Source of the DNA: Candidatus Binatia bacterium
GTDB lineage: Bacteria > Vulcanimicrobiota > Vulcanimicrobiia > Vulcanimicrobiales > Vulcanimicrobiaceae
Length of the DNA: 64,000 nt
NCBI GenBank assembly: GCA_035541935.1
Contig: DATKMJ010000027.1
Span: 1-64,000, forward strand
Direction: 5' to 3'
This document shows, piece after piece, positions 43,905 to 54,031 of the stretch. The position numbers and the translations under genes are program-made. Position 1 is the stretch's first letter. Each line of letters begins with the position of its first letter. Under the pieces are notes generated by a model. The model worked only from the letters and a program-made list of their open reading frames with translations, was not told the DNA's origin and made no database searches.

Positions 43905-44870
43905 ATACGAGTCATCGTCACCGGCGCCGCGGGGTTTCTCGGTTCGCATCTCGTCGATCGGCTGCTCGCCGATGGCGACGAAGTCGTCGGCGTCGACGAC
44001 CTGAGCACGGGCTCTCGCGATAACCTCGCTCGCGCGATCGAAAGCGGCGGGTTTTCGTTCGTCGAGGCCGACGTCTCGCTGCCCTGGTCGTGGGCGTCGG
44101 ACTTCGCGCCCCCGAACCTGGTCGTGCATCTCGCATCGCCGGCTAGTCCCGTCGATTACGGCCGGGAGCCGTTGGCGACGATGGCGGTCAACGCGGTTGG
44201 CATCATGCACGGCGTCGAGATCTCGCGCAGCACCGGCTCCCGTTTGCTCTTCGCGTCGACGTCGGAGATCTACGGCGATCCGCTCGTGCACCCGCAATCC
44301 GAGAGCTATTGGGGCAACGTGAACCCGGTCGGACCGCGCGCTTGCTACGATTCGGCGAAGCGCTACGGCGAGGCGTATGTAACGTCGGCCGTTCGCAGTC
44401 TCGGCATCGACGGGCGGATCGCGCGCATCTTCAACACGTACGGTCCGCGCATGCGGCCCGGTGACGGGCGCGTCATCCCGAACTTCTGCATGGCGGCGCT
44501 ATCGGGCGATCCGCTCCCGGTGTACGGTGACGGACGCCAAACGCGCAGTCTCTGCTACGTCGACGATCTCATCGAGGCGATCGTGCGGCTAGGCAAACGC
44601 GACGGCTTAAGCGGGAAGGCGATCAACCTCGGCAACCCCCAGGAGTATGCAATCGCCGATCTGGCCCGGGTCGTGGCGGAGGTCGCGAACGTTCCCTTGC
44701 GCGTCGAAACGTTGCCCTTGCCGCCGGACGACCCGACCCGCCGGCGCCCCGACATCACGCTCGCTCGAACGCTCCTGGAATGGGAGCCGAACGTGCCGCT
44801 GCGCGATGGCCTCGTGCCGACGCTGCAGTATTTCCGAGAACACGCATGGCGCACGCGGCAGCCGGCTTAA
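43905..44870 (+). CDS. uxs: UDP-glucuronate decarboxylase (UDP-xylose synthase)
   Basis: The protein has about 321 residues and belongs to the extended SDR family. UXS signatures are unmistakable: 'VTGAAGFLGSHLVDRLL', 'HLASPASPVDY', 'FASTSEIYGDPLVHPQSESY', the YxxxK active site in 'ACYDSAKRYGE', and 'RIFNTYGPRMRPGDGRVIPN'. It converts UDP-glucuronate to UDP-xylose. The conserved N-terminus begins at 'IRVIVTG', where the codon is ATA 43905, 4 bp past the ugd stop and 7 nt after GAGGG. No ATG/GTG/TTG lies nearby; the first canonical start is TTG 43839 inside ugd. I give the ATA as the likely start with reserve. Confidence 0.9.
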   Translation: MRVIVTGAAGFLGSHLVDRLLADGDEVVGVDDLSTGSRDNLARAIESGGFSFVEADVSLPWSWASDFAPPNLVVHLASPASPVDYGREPLATMAVNAVGIMHGVEISRSTGSRLLFASTSEIYGDPLVHPQSESYWGNVNPVGPRACYDSAKRYGEAYVTSAVRSLGIDGRIARIFNTYGPRMRPGDGRVIPNFCMAALSGDPLPVYGDGRQTRSLCYVDDLIEAIVRLGKRDGLSGKAINLGNPQEYAIADLARVVAEVANVPLRVETLPLPPDDPTRRRPDITLARTLLEWEPNVPLRDGLVPTLQYFREHAWRTRQPA

Positions 44871-46288
44871 TCCTCCCGGTCCTAACGAGCGTCTGGGTTT
44901 GCACTCAGCTGCTTTACACTGCGGCCTTTATCATCGACTTCTACCTGCTCTCGCTCCCCGTCGATTGGGTCGACATGAACGAACCCATCGAGGAGCCCCA
45001 GAGCGAATGGCCCTACATCGTGCTCTTCTACCCGGTGCTGCGGGAGCTCGAAGCGACGATGCGGACGACGTTCATCTCCTTGGCGAAGATGGATTATCCG
45101 GCCGATCGCTGCAGGGTCGTTGCAATTCCGAACAGCAACGACGAGGAGACGGTCGCGAGCCTCCGCCGTCTCGCGGCGGAATTCGAGTTTTTGGAAATTC
45201 TCGAGATTCCGCCGACGAGCGATCCATCGTGGCAGATGGTCTGGGACGCCTGGGACGCGAACGAAAAGGCGTACTGGTGGCATCGGGGAAAGCGCGCGGG
45301 CGTTCGGGATCTGCCGCCGAAAAAGACGCGTCAGCTCATCTACGGGCTCTACCACTTCGCGAAGACGCTCTCGCACGAGCCCAACCTCGTCATCAACTAT
45401 ATCGATGCCGACAGTTGCCCGCCGATAGACCATTTCAAGGGCGCCGTCATCGGGCTCAAGCACTACGACGTCCTGCAGGCCCAAAACGTCGTCGGAAATC
45501 TCAACGCCACGATGCCGACGACCTGGCACTCGTTCGATCACATGGCGTGGGACGGTTATAAGTATCCGCACCTCTCGGCGCACGGGCGCCAGCCCTACTG
45601 GGTGCTGGGCAAGGGGCTCTTCTACCGCGTCTCCGATCTCGTCGCGCTCGGCGGCTTCCACCCGTGGATTACGATCGAGGATCCGGAGATCGGCATCCGC
45701 TACTGGGCGAACGGCAAGCGGCTCGGCGTGCTCTCGAGTTCGCTGATCGAAGAGGTTCCGCGGACGTGGCTGCAGGGGATCACGCAACGCAAGCGCTGGG
45801 TGTGCGGGTTCTTCCAAACGCTCGGGCGGCCGCTGCGCTACATCGGTCTCAATCCCTGGCAGCGGTTCCGGTGCTGGCTGATCTTCGTGCCGTGCCTCTC
45901 GCTCTCGATCAACATCATCGGCCTTCCGATCGGCGTCTGGGCCGCCTGGGCCTACTTCACGCATCAAGGCATCCTGCCGAGGTGGACGATGCTCATGGCG
46001 GCGATCAACCTCATACTGCTGGCGATCACGCTCGCGCTCTTATACGCGAACACGTGGCGTCGCACGGGGTTGGTCTGCAAACGGTGGATCGATCGCGTTT
46101 GGTACATGATTCGCGTCAATCCGGCATCCGCGCTGCTCTGGTGGTTCCTCTGGATCGTGCCCCTCGTCATCGGCTTCCGCATGTATCTCCTCGACGAGGG
46201 CCTCGCTTGGCAGCGAACCGAGAAGATCGACGCAAACAAACTGCTGATCCGCGCAAAATACCGAAACAAGGAGAAACTCCGTGACTAA
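44846..46288 (+). CDS. Membrane family 2 glycosyltransferase (QxxRW type)
   Basis: The protein has 480 residues. One N-terminal transmembrane helix is followed by a cytosolic GT-A domain and about three C-terminal helices. Catalytic features are 'VINYIDADSCPP' (DxD), the acceptor-side acid in 'WITIEDPEIGIRYWANGKR' and 'QGITQRKRWVCGFFQT', which holds the Q-x-x-R-W motif of processive synthases such as cellulose and hyaluronan synthase. ATG 44846 overlaps the UXS 3' end by 25 bp. The upstream UDP-glucuronate and UDP-xylose genes make those sugars the first candidates as donor. Whether it is processive is inferred from the motif only. Confidence 0.88.
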   Translation: MAHAAAGLILPVLTSVWVCTQLLYTAAFIIDFYLLSLPVDWVDMNEPIEEPQSEWPYIVLFYPVLRELEATMRTTFISLAKMDYPADRCRVVAIPNSNDEETVASLRRLAAEFEFLEILEIPPTSDPSWQMVWDAWDANEKAYWWHRGKRAGVRDLPPKKTRQLIYGLYHFAKTLSHEPNLVINYIDADSCPPIDHFKGAVIGLKHYDVLQAQNVVGNLNATMPTTWHSFDHMAWDGYKYPHLSAHGRQPYWVLGKGLFYRVSDLVALGGFHPWITIEDPEIGIRYWANGKRLGVLSSSLIEEVPRTWLQGITQRKRWVCGFFQTLGRPLRYIGLNPWQRFRCWLIFVPCLSLSINIIGLPIGVWAAWAYFTHQGILPRWTMLMAAINLILLAITLALLYANTWRRTGLVCKRWIDRVWYMIRVNPASALLWWFLWIVPLVIGFRMYLLDEGLAWQRTEKIDANKLLIRAKYRNKEKLRD

Positions 46289-47417
46289 GCGCGTTCTCGT
46301 CACCGGCGGAGCCGGATTCATCGGCTCGCATCTCGTCGATGCGCTGCTGGCTCGCGGCCACGACGTGCTCGTCCTCGATAGCCTCTTGGAGCAGGTTCAC
46401 GGCGACGCCGAACGCGACGCCGACGGCTGGCCCGTCTATCTCGACGGCCGAGCGCGGCGCATCAAGGGAGACGTCGCCGATGCCGAGCTTCTCGAACGCA
46501 GCCTCGGCGGCGTGACGGACATCGTGCATCTCGCCGCATCGGTCGGCGTTGGGCAGAGCATGACGAACGTACTCGATTACACGCGCAACAACGTGATCGG
46601 CGCCGCGACGCTGCTCGACGTGCTCTCGAAGGGCAAGCACTCGGTTCGGCGCATGGCAGTCGCCTCGTCGATGTCGATCTACGGCGAAGGGGCCTATCGG
46701 GTTCCGTCGACCGGCTCGATCGTCGCACCGTATCAGCGGAGCCAGTCGCAGCTCGCCGACCATCGCTGGGAGCTCTCGCACGACGGCGAGGAGCTCGCGC
46801 CGGTCCCGACGACCGAAGAGAAGCCGCTGCATCCGGCCTCGATCTATGCGATCAACAAGCGCGACCACGAGGAAATGTTTCTGTCGGTCGGTGCGGCGCT
46901 GGGGATCCCGACCGTCGCACTGCGGCTCTTCAACGCGTACGGCTCGCGACAGGCGCTGAGCAATCCATACACCGGCGTCGCGGCGATCTTCATCTCGCGT
47001 CTGCTCAACGATCAGCGGCCGCTCGTCTTCGAAGACGGACGCCAACAGCGCGACTTCGTCCACGTCGGGGACGTTGCCGACGCGTTTCTTACGGTTTTGG
47101 AGAGCGACGCGGAGATTTGGGACGTGTTCAACGTCGGCAGCGGCACTCCGATAACGATCTCGGAGATGGCGGCGACGCTCGCGCGCGCACTCGACAAGGA
47201 GATCGAGCCGGAGTACCTCGACAAGTACCGCGTCGGCGACGTGCGGCATTGCTTCGCCGACATCGGGAAGATCGAGCGCGTCCTGGGCTTTAGGCCGCGG
47301 CGCAGCTTCGAAGCCGGAATGGAGGAGTTAATCGAATGGGTTGCGCGGGCGAAGGCGCCGGTCGACCGGAGCGCATCGAGCATGGCGGAGCTCGAACGCA
47401 GGAAGCTGCTTGTTTAG
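46281..47417 (+). CDS. NAD-dependent NDP-sugar epimerase/dehydratase (WbiB-like SDR)
   Basis: The protein has 378 residues. Extended SDR features are 'VLVTGGAGFIGSHLVDALLA', 'HLAASVGVGQSMTNVLDYTR', 'VASSMSIYGEGAYR' and the active-site YxxxK in 'PASIYAINKRDHEE'. The long insert and 'SRQALSNPYTGVAAIF' resemble the dTDP-L-rhamnose 4-epimerase/WbiB branch rather than GalE. It would epimerise or otherwise modify a nucleotide sugar for the same glycan. GTG 46281 is preceded by AAGGAGAAA and overlaps the GT2 stop by 8 bp. Confidence 0.88.
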   Translation: MTKRVLVTGGAGFIGSHLVDALLARGHDVLVLDSLLEQVHGDAERDADGWPVYLDGRARRIKGDVADAELLERSLGGVTDIVHLAASVGVGQSMTNVLDYTRNNVIGAATLLDVLSKGKHSVRRMAVASSMSIYGEGAYRVPSTGSIVAPYQRSQSQLADHRWELSHDGEELAPVPTTEEKPLHPASIYAINKRDHEEMFLSVGAALGIPTVALRLFNAYGSRQALSNPYTGVAAIFISRLLNDQRPLVFEDGRQQRDFVHVGDVADAFLTVLESDAEIWDVFNVGSGTPITISEMAATLARALDKEIEPEYLDKYRVGDVRHCFADIGKIERVLGFRPRRSFEAGMEELIEWVARAKAPVDRSASSMAELERRKLLV

Positions 47418-48123
47418 CGCGCTCCGGGCGGTTCGCCGCTGCGGCCTCGTCGCGGTCGCGGTCGCGGCGTTTCTCGCGTCGGCCGCGCGCGCGGCGCATG
47501 CGGGCGACGTCGAGCTGTTCGCCGGCGGCCAGGTCGACTTTTCGAACGACGTCTACCTGGGCGCGACGCTTCCGTTCGGCCCGAACGACCGCAGCGGCTT
47601 CGGTGTTCGCGGCTACTTCGACACGGGCGGCTACGACTACATCGGCGGCGGCATCGGCACCGTGAAGGCGACCTTTACGGGCGAAGAGCTCGATGCGATC
47701 TATCGCGTGATGCACGCGAAGTTCTGGAGCGACTTCGGGGTCGGCTTCAACAACACGAACACGAGCCTCACGCCGAACGATCCGAGCAATCCGCTACGAG
47801 GCGCGCAGACGGAGCTGCGCCTGAGCGCCGACGGTGGCGCCATCTCGGGACCGTGGCGAGCCGACTGGTACGGCTACTACGGCACGCGCATCCAGGATTA
47901 TGCGGCCAACCTCGGCGTGACGCATTCGATCGCGCCCGCCTGGCGTCTCGGCCTCGACGGCTACAGCGAAGGCAACCCGACCTACAATCTCTACGAGGTC
48001 GGCCCGTACGCGGGCGTCTCATTCGCGAAGGACTCCGAGCTGCAGTTCTCGGTCGGCGAGGCGTGGCAGTCGGGGTTCACGCCGCGGGCCTATTTCCGCG
48101 CGATGGTTTATACGCGCTTGTAA
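47410..48123 (+). CDS. BcsS-like outer-membrane beta-barrel protein
   Basis: The protein has 237 residues. TTG 47410 follows AGGAAG by 5 nt, overlaps the epimerase stop by 8 bp and gives a Sec signal peptide (cleavage near AHAG, residue 31). The mature part is a run of amphipathic strands with many Gly, Tyr and Phe ('GGYDYIGGGIGTVKATFTG', 'WYGYYGTRIQDYAANLG') and a C-terminal strand 'YFRAMVYTRL'. The pattern matches the cellulose-biosynthesis protein BcsS family (PF17036), whose members lie in alphaproteobacterial cellulose loci. It may help export or hold the polymer at the outer membrane (inference). Confidence 0.75.
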   Translation: MFSALRAVRRCGLVAVAVAAFLASAARAAHAGDVELFAGGQVDFSNDVYLGATLPFGPNDRSGFGVRGYFDTGGYDYIGGGIGTVKATFTGEELDAIYRVMHAKFWSDFGVGFNNTNTSLTPNDPSNPLRGAQTELRLSADGGAISGPWRADWYGYYGTRIQDYAANLGVTHSIAPAWRLGLDGYSEGNPTYNLYEVGPYAGVSFAKDSELQFSVGEAWQSGFTPRAYFRAMVYTRL

Positions 48124-49241
48124 GGCCGCACGGAGCCTAGCGCGTCCCGGAGCGCGAAATACATCGGCGTCGGCCGCAGCGACGAGTCGAGCGGCAGGCC
48201 CCGATTGAAGCCCGGGCTCGTTCCGTCCTTCCACGCGCTGGGAAAGCGCGCGTAGTCATCGGCCGTTACCTCGAGCCAGGAGTGACGGTCGGAGAGCCCC
48301 CACGTCGTTACCCCGAGAACGCCGCGCTGACTCAAAACGACGTCGAGGTATCTGCGGACCTCATCGCCGACCAGCCGGTCGCGTTCCGGCGCCGTTGCCA
48401 CGTAGTCGGACTCCTTGACGTCGAGTTCGGTCACGACGATCGTCAGGCCGAGATCGTTGACGGCGCGGCAGAATGCCGCGATCGCGGACGCAGAGACGTG
48501 GCCTTTGCGGAGGTCGAGGTGCGCCTGCATCCCCAGCACGTCGAGCGGTGCTCCATCGGACCGCAGTCCTTCGAGTAACTTCAGCAGGAAGCGCCGGCGA
48601 TCGCGCTCGTCCTGGTTATCGTACTCGAGGCCGTACTCGTTGATCATCAAATGCGCCGCGGGTGCGTAGGTACGGGCTTGCGCGAGCGCGCGGCCGACGT
48701 ACTCCGGGCCGAAGGCGTCGAGGAAGACGCTCGGCCGCAAGCCGTCGCTTCGATACCCGGGCTCGATCGGCTCGTTGACGACTTCCCACTGCTCGATTCG
48801 CTCGCCGTAGCGCGGAATGACGGCTCCAAAGTACCGGTCGATGAGATCCCAGCCGGCGCCGGCGCGCAGCTGCTGCGTCGCCCAATCCGGCACGGCAAGA
48901 TGCCAGAGCAGCGTATGCCCGCGCAGTTTCTTCTCGCGATCGCTCGCATAGCGCGCGAGTCCGTCCATCGCCTCGAACGCGAACCCGTCCTCGGCGGGTT
49001 CGATGACGTTCCAAAGCATTGCAATTTCGGGCACGAACCACGAACACTCGCGCAAGTAGGCGGCGCGCAGATCGGGCTCGGCGGCGAGCTGCTCGATGCG
49101 AGCGGCGGCGCCAAAGAATCGGCCGGTGCGCCCGGCGTTAGCGGCGAGCCCAGCGTCGGCTGCGAGCGCGAGGGGCGGCCTCAACAGCGATGCGGCGGTG
49201 GCAGCCCCCGCCGCAACGATCGCGTCGCGCCGGCTCAGCAA
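48108..49241 (-). CDS. GH10 endo-beta-1,4-xylanase, exported
   Basis: The protein has 377 residues. A Tat-like signal starts 'LSRRDAIVAAGAATAASLL'. The GH10 barrel has the acid/base glutamate in 'IEQWEVVNEPIEPGY' and the nucleophile in 'TIVVTELDVKE', with 'LRGHTLLWHLAVPDWA' and 'GVTTWGLSDRHSW' as further family blocks. GH10 enzymes cleave beta-1,4-xylan. It faces the UDP-xylose locus and overlaps the BcsS-like gene by 16 bp tail to tail. Many polymer synthase loci carry a matching hydrolase (as BcsZ for cellulose), so a trimming role is likely. The start TTG 49241 overlaps the upstream stop by 7 bp. Confidence 0.93.
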   Translation of the reverse strand: MLSRRDAIVAAGAATAASLLRPPLALAADAGLAANAGRTGRFFGAAARIEQLAAEPDLRAAYLRECSWFVPEIAMLWNVIEPAEDGFAFEAMDGLARYASDREKKLRGHTLLWHLAVPDWATQQLRAGAGWDLIDRYFGAVIPRYGERIEQWEVVNEPIEPGYRSDGLRPSVFLDAFGPEYVGRALAQARTYAPAAHLMINEYGLEYDNQDERDRRRFLLKLLEGLRSDGAPLDVLGMQAHLDLRKGHVSASAIAAFCRAVNDLGLTIVVTELDVKESDYVATAPERDRLVGDEVRRYLDVVLSQRGVLGVTTWGLSDRHSWLEVTADDYARFPSAWKDGTSPGFNRGLPLDSSLRPTPMYFALRDALGSVRPYKRV

Positions 49242-49837
49242 TCGGCTCGGCCGGGAGCCGCGCGATGCAGATGCGTCGTTCCAAAACTCGATATCGAGGG
49301 CACCGCTCCCGCCGCGAGGGTATAATAGGACCCCTCGATTTCATCGCCGGCGGTTAGCCGCTGCACGCAAAAGCCAACGTGATGCTCGTGCAGGATGTTG
49401 CCTCGCCGTTCGTATTCGTAGCGCAGCTCCCGATCGTCGATCCTGACGCCGGCAATTTTTGAGATGGTCGTCCCGTGTTTCGTCCGGCCGAATACGGAGA
49501 TCTGCGTCCAGGTCTGTCGTATCTGGACCGTTAGCGGAACGTCTGACGGACCATCGGCGGAGGAGGCTTCGGCGATGCGCCCCTCCCAGTCGCCTCCGAA
49601 GTCGGGTATCTCGCTGAACCTGAATCCGAAGATTCGCACGCGCCAGAGCCAACGATCGAAGATGAGATTGCCTGCCGCATAAAACCCCGCGAACGACGGA
49701 GCATCGAACCACCATGGGAGCACGAACCCCGCGGTCGCGACGGCGCTGCGGGTTACATATGCCAGGGCGATGGCGGCGAGAGCGATCGTGATGTAAACAC
49801 CGGATCGTCCGCGCCCGTCGACCGAGTACTGCTCCAT
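49235..49837 (-). CDS. Two-TM, beta-barrel protein resembling CBASS effector Cap15 (S-2TMbeta)
   Basis: The protein has 200 residues. ATG 49837 gives two transmembrane helices (about 14-38 and 46-62) and then a beta-rich domain from about 70 to 190. The pattern 'FGGDWEGRI', 'PLTVQIRQTWTQISVFGRTK', 'ISKIAGVRI', 'LRYEYERRG', 'HHVGFCVQRL' and 'IEGSYYTL' matches the SMODS-associated 2TM beta-strand effector family (Cap15, PF18153). Cap15 proteins bind a cyclic dinucleotide and disrupt the inner membrane during phage infection. No CD-NTase, E1/E2 or JAB gene is in the window. It lies between a tRNA operon terminator and the xylanase, whose TTG start overlaps its stop. Confidence 0.7.
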   Translation of the reverse strand: MEQYSVDGRGRSGVYITIALAAIALAYVTRSAVATAGFVLPWWFDAPSFAGFYAAGNLIFDRWLWRVRIFGFRFSEIPDFGGDWEGRIAEASSADGPSDVPLTVQIRQTWTQISVFGRTKHGTTISKIAGVRIDDRELRYEYERRGNILHEHHVGFCVQRLTAGDEIEGSYYTLAAGAVPSISSFGTTHLHRAAPGRADC

Positions 49838-49882
49838 CGAACGAACCTTAGCGAGCGGCTTAGGGCGGCCTGCCGAAATGAT

Positions 49883-49918
49883 AAAGCCCTCGCAAAGTCC
49901 AGACTTCGCGAAGGCTTT
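49883..49918 (-). terminator. Rho-independent terminator of the tRNA operon
   Basis: Arms 49883-49898 and 49903-49918 form a 16-bp stem with a 4-nt loop. Both plus-strand mismatches become G-U pairs on the minus-strand RNA, which fixes the orientation. The distal strand ends GGCUUU and continues AUCAUUU. It stands 9 bp past tRNA-Lys(CTT) and upstream of the Cap15-like gene, separating the two. Confidence 0.75.
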
Positions 49919-49926
49919 GTGAGATT

Positions 49927-49998
49927 TGCACCGCCAGGGACTCGAACCCCGAACCAAGTGATTAAGAGTCACCTGCTCTACCATTGAGCTAGCGGTGC
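49927..49998 (-). tRNA. tRNA-Lys(CTT)
   Basis: The minus strand folds as acceptor GCACCGC/GCGGTGC with discriminator A, D-arm AGCTCAATGGTAGAGC, anticodon stem GTGA/TCAC with loop CTCTTAA (anticodon CUU) and T-loop GTTCGAGTC. It is the last gene of the tRNA group and encodes no CCA. Confidence 0.96.
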
Positions 49999-50004
49999 GT
50001 AACG

Positions 50005-50077
50005 TGCGCCCTCCGGGACTCGAACCCGGGACCAACGGCTTAAAAGGCCGCTGCTCTACCGACTGAGCTAAAGGCGC
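50005..50077 (-). tRNA. tRNA-Lys(TTT)
   Basis: The minus strand gives acceptor GCGCCTT/AGGGCGC (one G-U) with discriminator A, D-arm AGCTCAGTCGGTAGAGC, anticodon loop CTTTTAA (anticodon UUU) and T-arm CCGGGTTCGAGTCCCGG. It lies 6 bp from tRNA-Lys(CTT). No CCA is encoded. Confidence 0.96.
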
Positions 50078-50133
50078 TCGCGTGGCGCGCCGGCAGTTGT
50101 TTACGAAATCGCTCGATGCTCTCCTTCGGCGCG

Positions 50134-50211
50134 TGGGGTGACTGACGGGGGTCGAACCCGCGACCTTCGGTGCCACAGACCGACGCTCTAACCAACTGAG
50201 CTACAGTCACC
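50134..50211 (-). tRNA. tRNA-His(GTG)
   Basis: The minus strand has acceptor GTGACTG/CAGTCAC, anticodon loop CTGTGGC (anticodon GUG) and T-loop GTTCGACCC. The hallmark extra G(-1) at 50211 faces C73 at 50137. The 3' CCA is encoded at 50136-50134, unlike in most neighbours. Confidence 0.96.
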
Positions 50212-50230
50212 ACAAGCCGGTATTGTACCA

Positions 50231-50304
<74 letters not shown>

Positions 50305-50309
50305 AAGAT

Positions 50310-50386
50310 TGGTCGGGACGACAGGACTTGAACCTGCGGCCTGTGCGTCCCAAACGCACCGCTCTACCAAGCTGAGCTACGTCCCG
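50310..50386 (-). tRNA. tRNA-Pro(TGG), CCA encoded
   Basis: The minus strand has acceptor CGGGACG/CGTCCCG, discriminator A and an encoded CCA (50312-50310). The anticodon loop is TTTGGGA (anticodon UGG) and the T-loop GTTCAAGTC. It is the first gene of the five-tRNA group. Confidence 0.96.
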
Positions 50387-50448
50387 ACTCCATGCGGTTC
50401 TCCAAAAGCCGTTCGACCGCTCGGCGTTCACCTTCCTGGAAGGCGCGC

Positions 50449-51300
50449 TCAAAAGAGAAGGCGGTGAGCGCCCACGTAGCGCGAGAGATCGCCGGCAAAC
50501 GCGTCGCCCGCGATCGTAAAGGACTCGGCGACGCGCAGCCCCGCGCGCAGCGAGGCTCGGGCGATACGGCGATTGCGCCCGGGGACGAGCATCGTGCACC
50601 ACGTCGCGGCGTGGGCGCGCGACAGCGTGACCAGCGCGTACGCGAGAATCTGGACGAGGTAACTCTCCGAGGCGCAGGCCATCGGGCCAACGCGGCCGTC
50701 GGGCCAGACGTACGCGTAGCCGACGGACTCTCCGTTGAGCGAAAAGACGTGCCCGGTCGCGGCCCGCGCGAACTCCGCGTGATCGGCGGGACGGTTCGTC
50801 GCGCGGGTCGCGCGATCGAGCTCGTCGAGCACGAACGCGTGCGCCTCCGGGTCGAGGCTCTCGACCGCGAAGCGGTACTCGCCCGCGGCCATCTTCGCCA
50901 ACTCTTCTTCGCGCGGCATCGCGCCTGCAAACCGCACGACCGGCTCGCGAAGCCCCATGCCGAGACGAAACGCGAGCGCGAGCATCGCGGGCTCGCGGAC
51001 GTCGAGCAGCATCGCGCGCGGCCGGTCGCTCTCGCCGCCCAGCATCGTATCCAGCAGTCGCCGGCCGATGCCGTTGCCGCGGTACGACGGCTCGACGAAG
51101 AGATCGCCGACGTAACGCTCGTCTTCGGAGTCGTGGGCCAGCGCGATTCCGATCGTTTCGCCGGCGTCGCGCGCGACGACCGCCGCGCCGCGTTCTGCGA
51201 AGCGGAGCGCTAGCGCGATGCCGGCATCGTCGAACGCGCGGCGGCGCAGGATCGCGCGCACGCCGTCCGGCGCGCCGCGCTCGACGACGGCCTCACTCAA
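50449..51300 (-). CDS. GNAT-family N-acetyltransferase with second GNAT-like half
   Basis: The protein has 283 residues. The first half (about 1-140) is a GNAT acetyltransferase with the acetyl-CoA motif 'DLFVEPSYRGNGIGRRLLDT'. The second half ('GHVFSLNGESVGYAYVWPDG', 'CTMLVPGRNRRIARASLRAG') resembles the degenerate partner of double-GNAT proteins. The substrate is unknown. Start TTG 51300 overlaps the rdgB stop by 8 bp, so it is the tail of the lepA-rdgB operon. It is separated from tRNA-Pro by 62 bp. Confidence 0.8.
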   Translation of the reverse strand: MSEAVVERGAPDGVRAILRRRAFDDAGIALALRFAERGAAVVARDAGETIGIALAHDSEDERYVGDLFVEPSYRGNGIGRRLLDTMLGGESDRPRAMLLDVREPAMLALAFRLGMGLREPVVRFAGAMPREEELAKMAAGEYRFAVESLDPEAHAFVLDELDRATRATNRPADHAEFARAATGHVFSLNGESVGYAYVWPDGRVGPMACASESYLVQILAYALVTLSRAHAATWCTMLVPGRNRRIARASLRAGLRVAESFTIAGDAFAGDLSRYVGAHRLLF

Positions 51301-51894
51301 CGGCGGGCTGCAGCATCGCGATGAGCGCCTCGGCGGCGCGGCGCCGATGGCTGACGTCGTTCTTCTCCTTCTCGGTCAGCGCGGCGAAACTGCGCCCATA
51401 CGGCGGATGGAGGAAGATCGAGTCGTAACCGAAGCCGCCGCTCCCACGCTCGGCTTCGAGCACGTAACCCGAGACTTCGCCGCTGGCGAAAACCGGCTCG
51501 CCGTGCGGCCGTATCAGGCACAAGGTGCAGACGAAGCGCGCCGCGCGTCGATAGGGCGGCACGCCGCGCAGTTCGGCGAGCAACGCCGCTCGCCGCTGCG
51601 GCCACTCCATCTCGGGGCCGCCGTAACGCGCGGAGTGAATGCCGGGGCGTCCGTCGAGCGCATCGACCTCGAGTCCGCTGTCGTCGGCGAGCACGGCGGC
51701 TCCGATATGACGCGACCGGAGCTCCGCCGCGAGCGCCTGCGCCTTGATGAGCGCGTTGCCGGCGTACGTCGGGGCGTTTTCGACGACGTCGATCGCGATG
51801 CGCTTGCGCGGCGTGACGATCTGCAGCGGCGATCGCGCGAAGATCGCCTTCAGCTCGCGAAGCTTTCCGGGATTGTTCGTCGCGACGTACGTCT

Positions 51895-51898
<4 letters not shown>
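51293..51898 (-). CDS. rdgB: Non-canonical purine NTP pyrophosphatase (RdgB/HAM1)
   Basis: The protein has 201 residues. Family motifs are '[17 protein letters not shown]', '[20 protein letters not shown]', 'SARYGG', '[14 protein letters not shown]' and '[15 protein letters not shown]'. It removes ITP, dITP and XTP from nucleotide pools. Start GTG 51898 overlaps the lepA stop (GTGA). Confidence 0.95.
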
Positions 51899-53724
<1,826 letters not shown>

Positions 53725-53740
53725 GATACTCCTAGGGAAT

Positions 53741-54031
53741 CTAAAAGATGGCGATGCAGCTGTTGAAGGCCATCGTCGCGAGAATCGGCCGCACGAGCAA
53801 CTGCAGCACGAGCAGCAGGACGAGGAAGGCGAGATCGAGTCCGCCCAGCGGCGGGATGATTCGGCGTATCGGCGCGAGCACCGGCTCGACGATCGAGCCG
53901 ACGTAATAGGCCCAGCGGCTGCGGCGCAGCTCCGGCACCCAGGAGATGACGGCGTAGATCAAGAGCACGAACGTGTAGAGGTTGACCCCGATCGCCAACG
54001 CCTTCGCCACGTCGCAGAGCAATAGGTTCAT
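53741..54031 (-). CDS. YggT-family membrane protein
   Basis: The protein has 96 residues and two hydrophobic segments ('[20 protein letters not shown]' and '[20 protein letters not shown]') flanking '[20 protein letters not shown]', the family hallmark. YggT proteins are linked to osmotic tolerance and, in some lineages, to cell division. ATG 54031 overlaps the DUF4446 stop (ATGA). Confidence 0.9.
   Translation of the reverse strand: MNLLLCDVAKALAIGVNLYTFVLLIYAVISWVPELRRSRWAYYVGSIVEPVLAPIRRIIPPLGGLDLAFLVLLLVLQLLVRPILATMAFNSCIAIF

Noticed and set aside
49235-49837. Complete CBASS operon
   Set aside because: No CD-NTase, E1/E2, JAB, HORMA or TRIP13 gene is present in the window; only the effector-like protein is seen.
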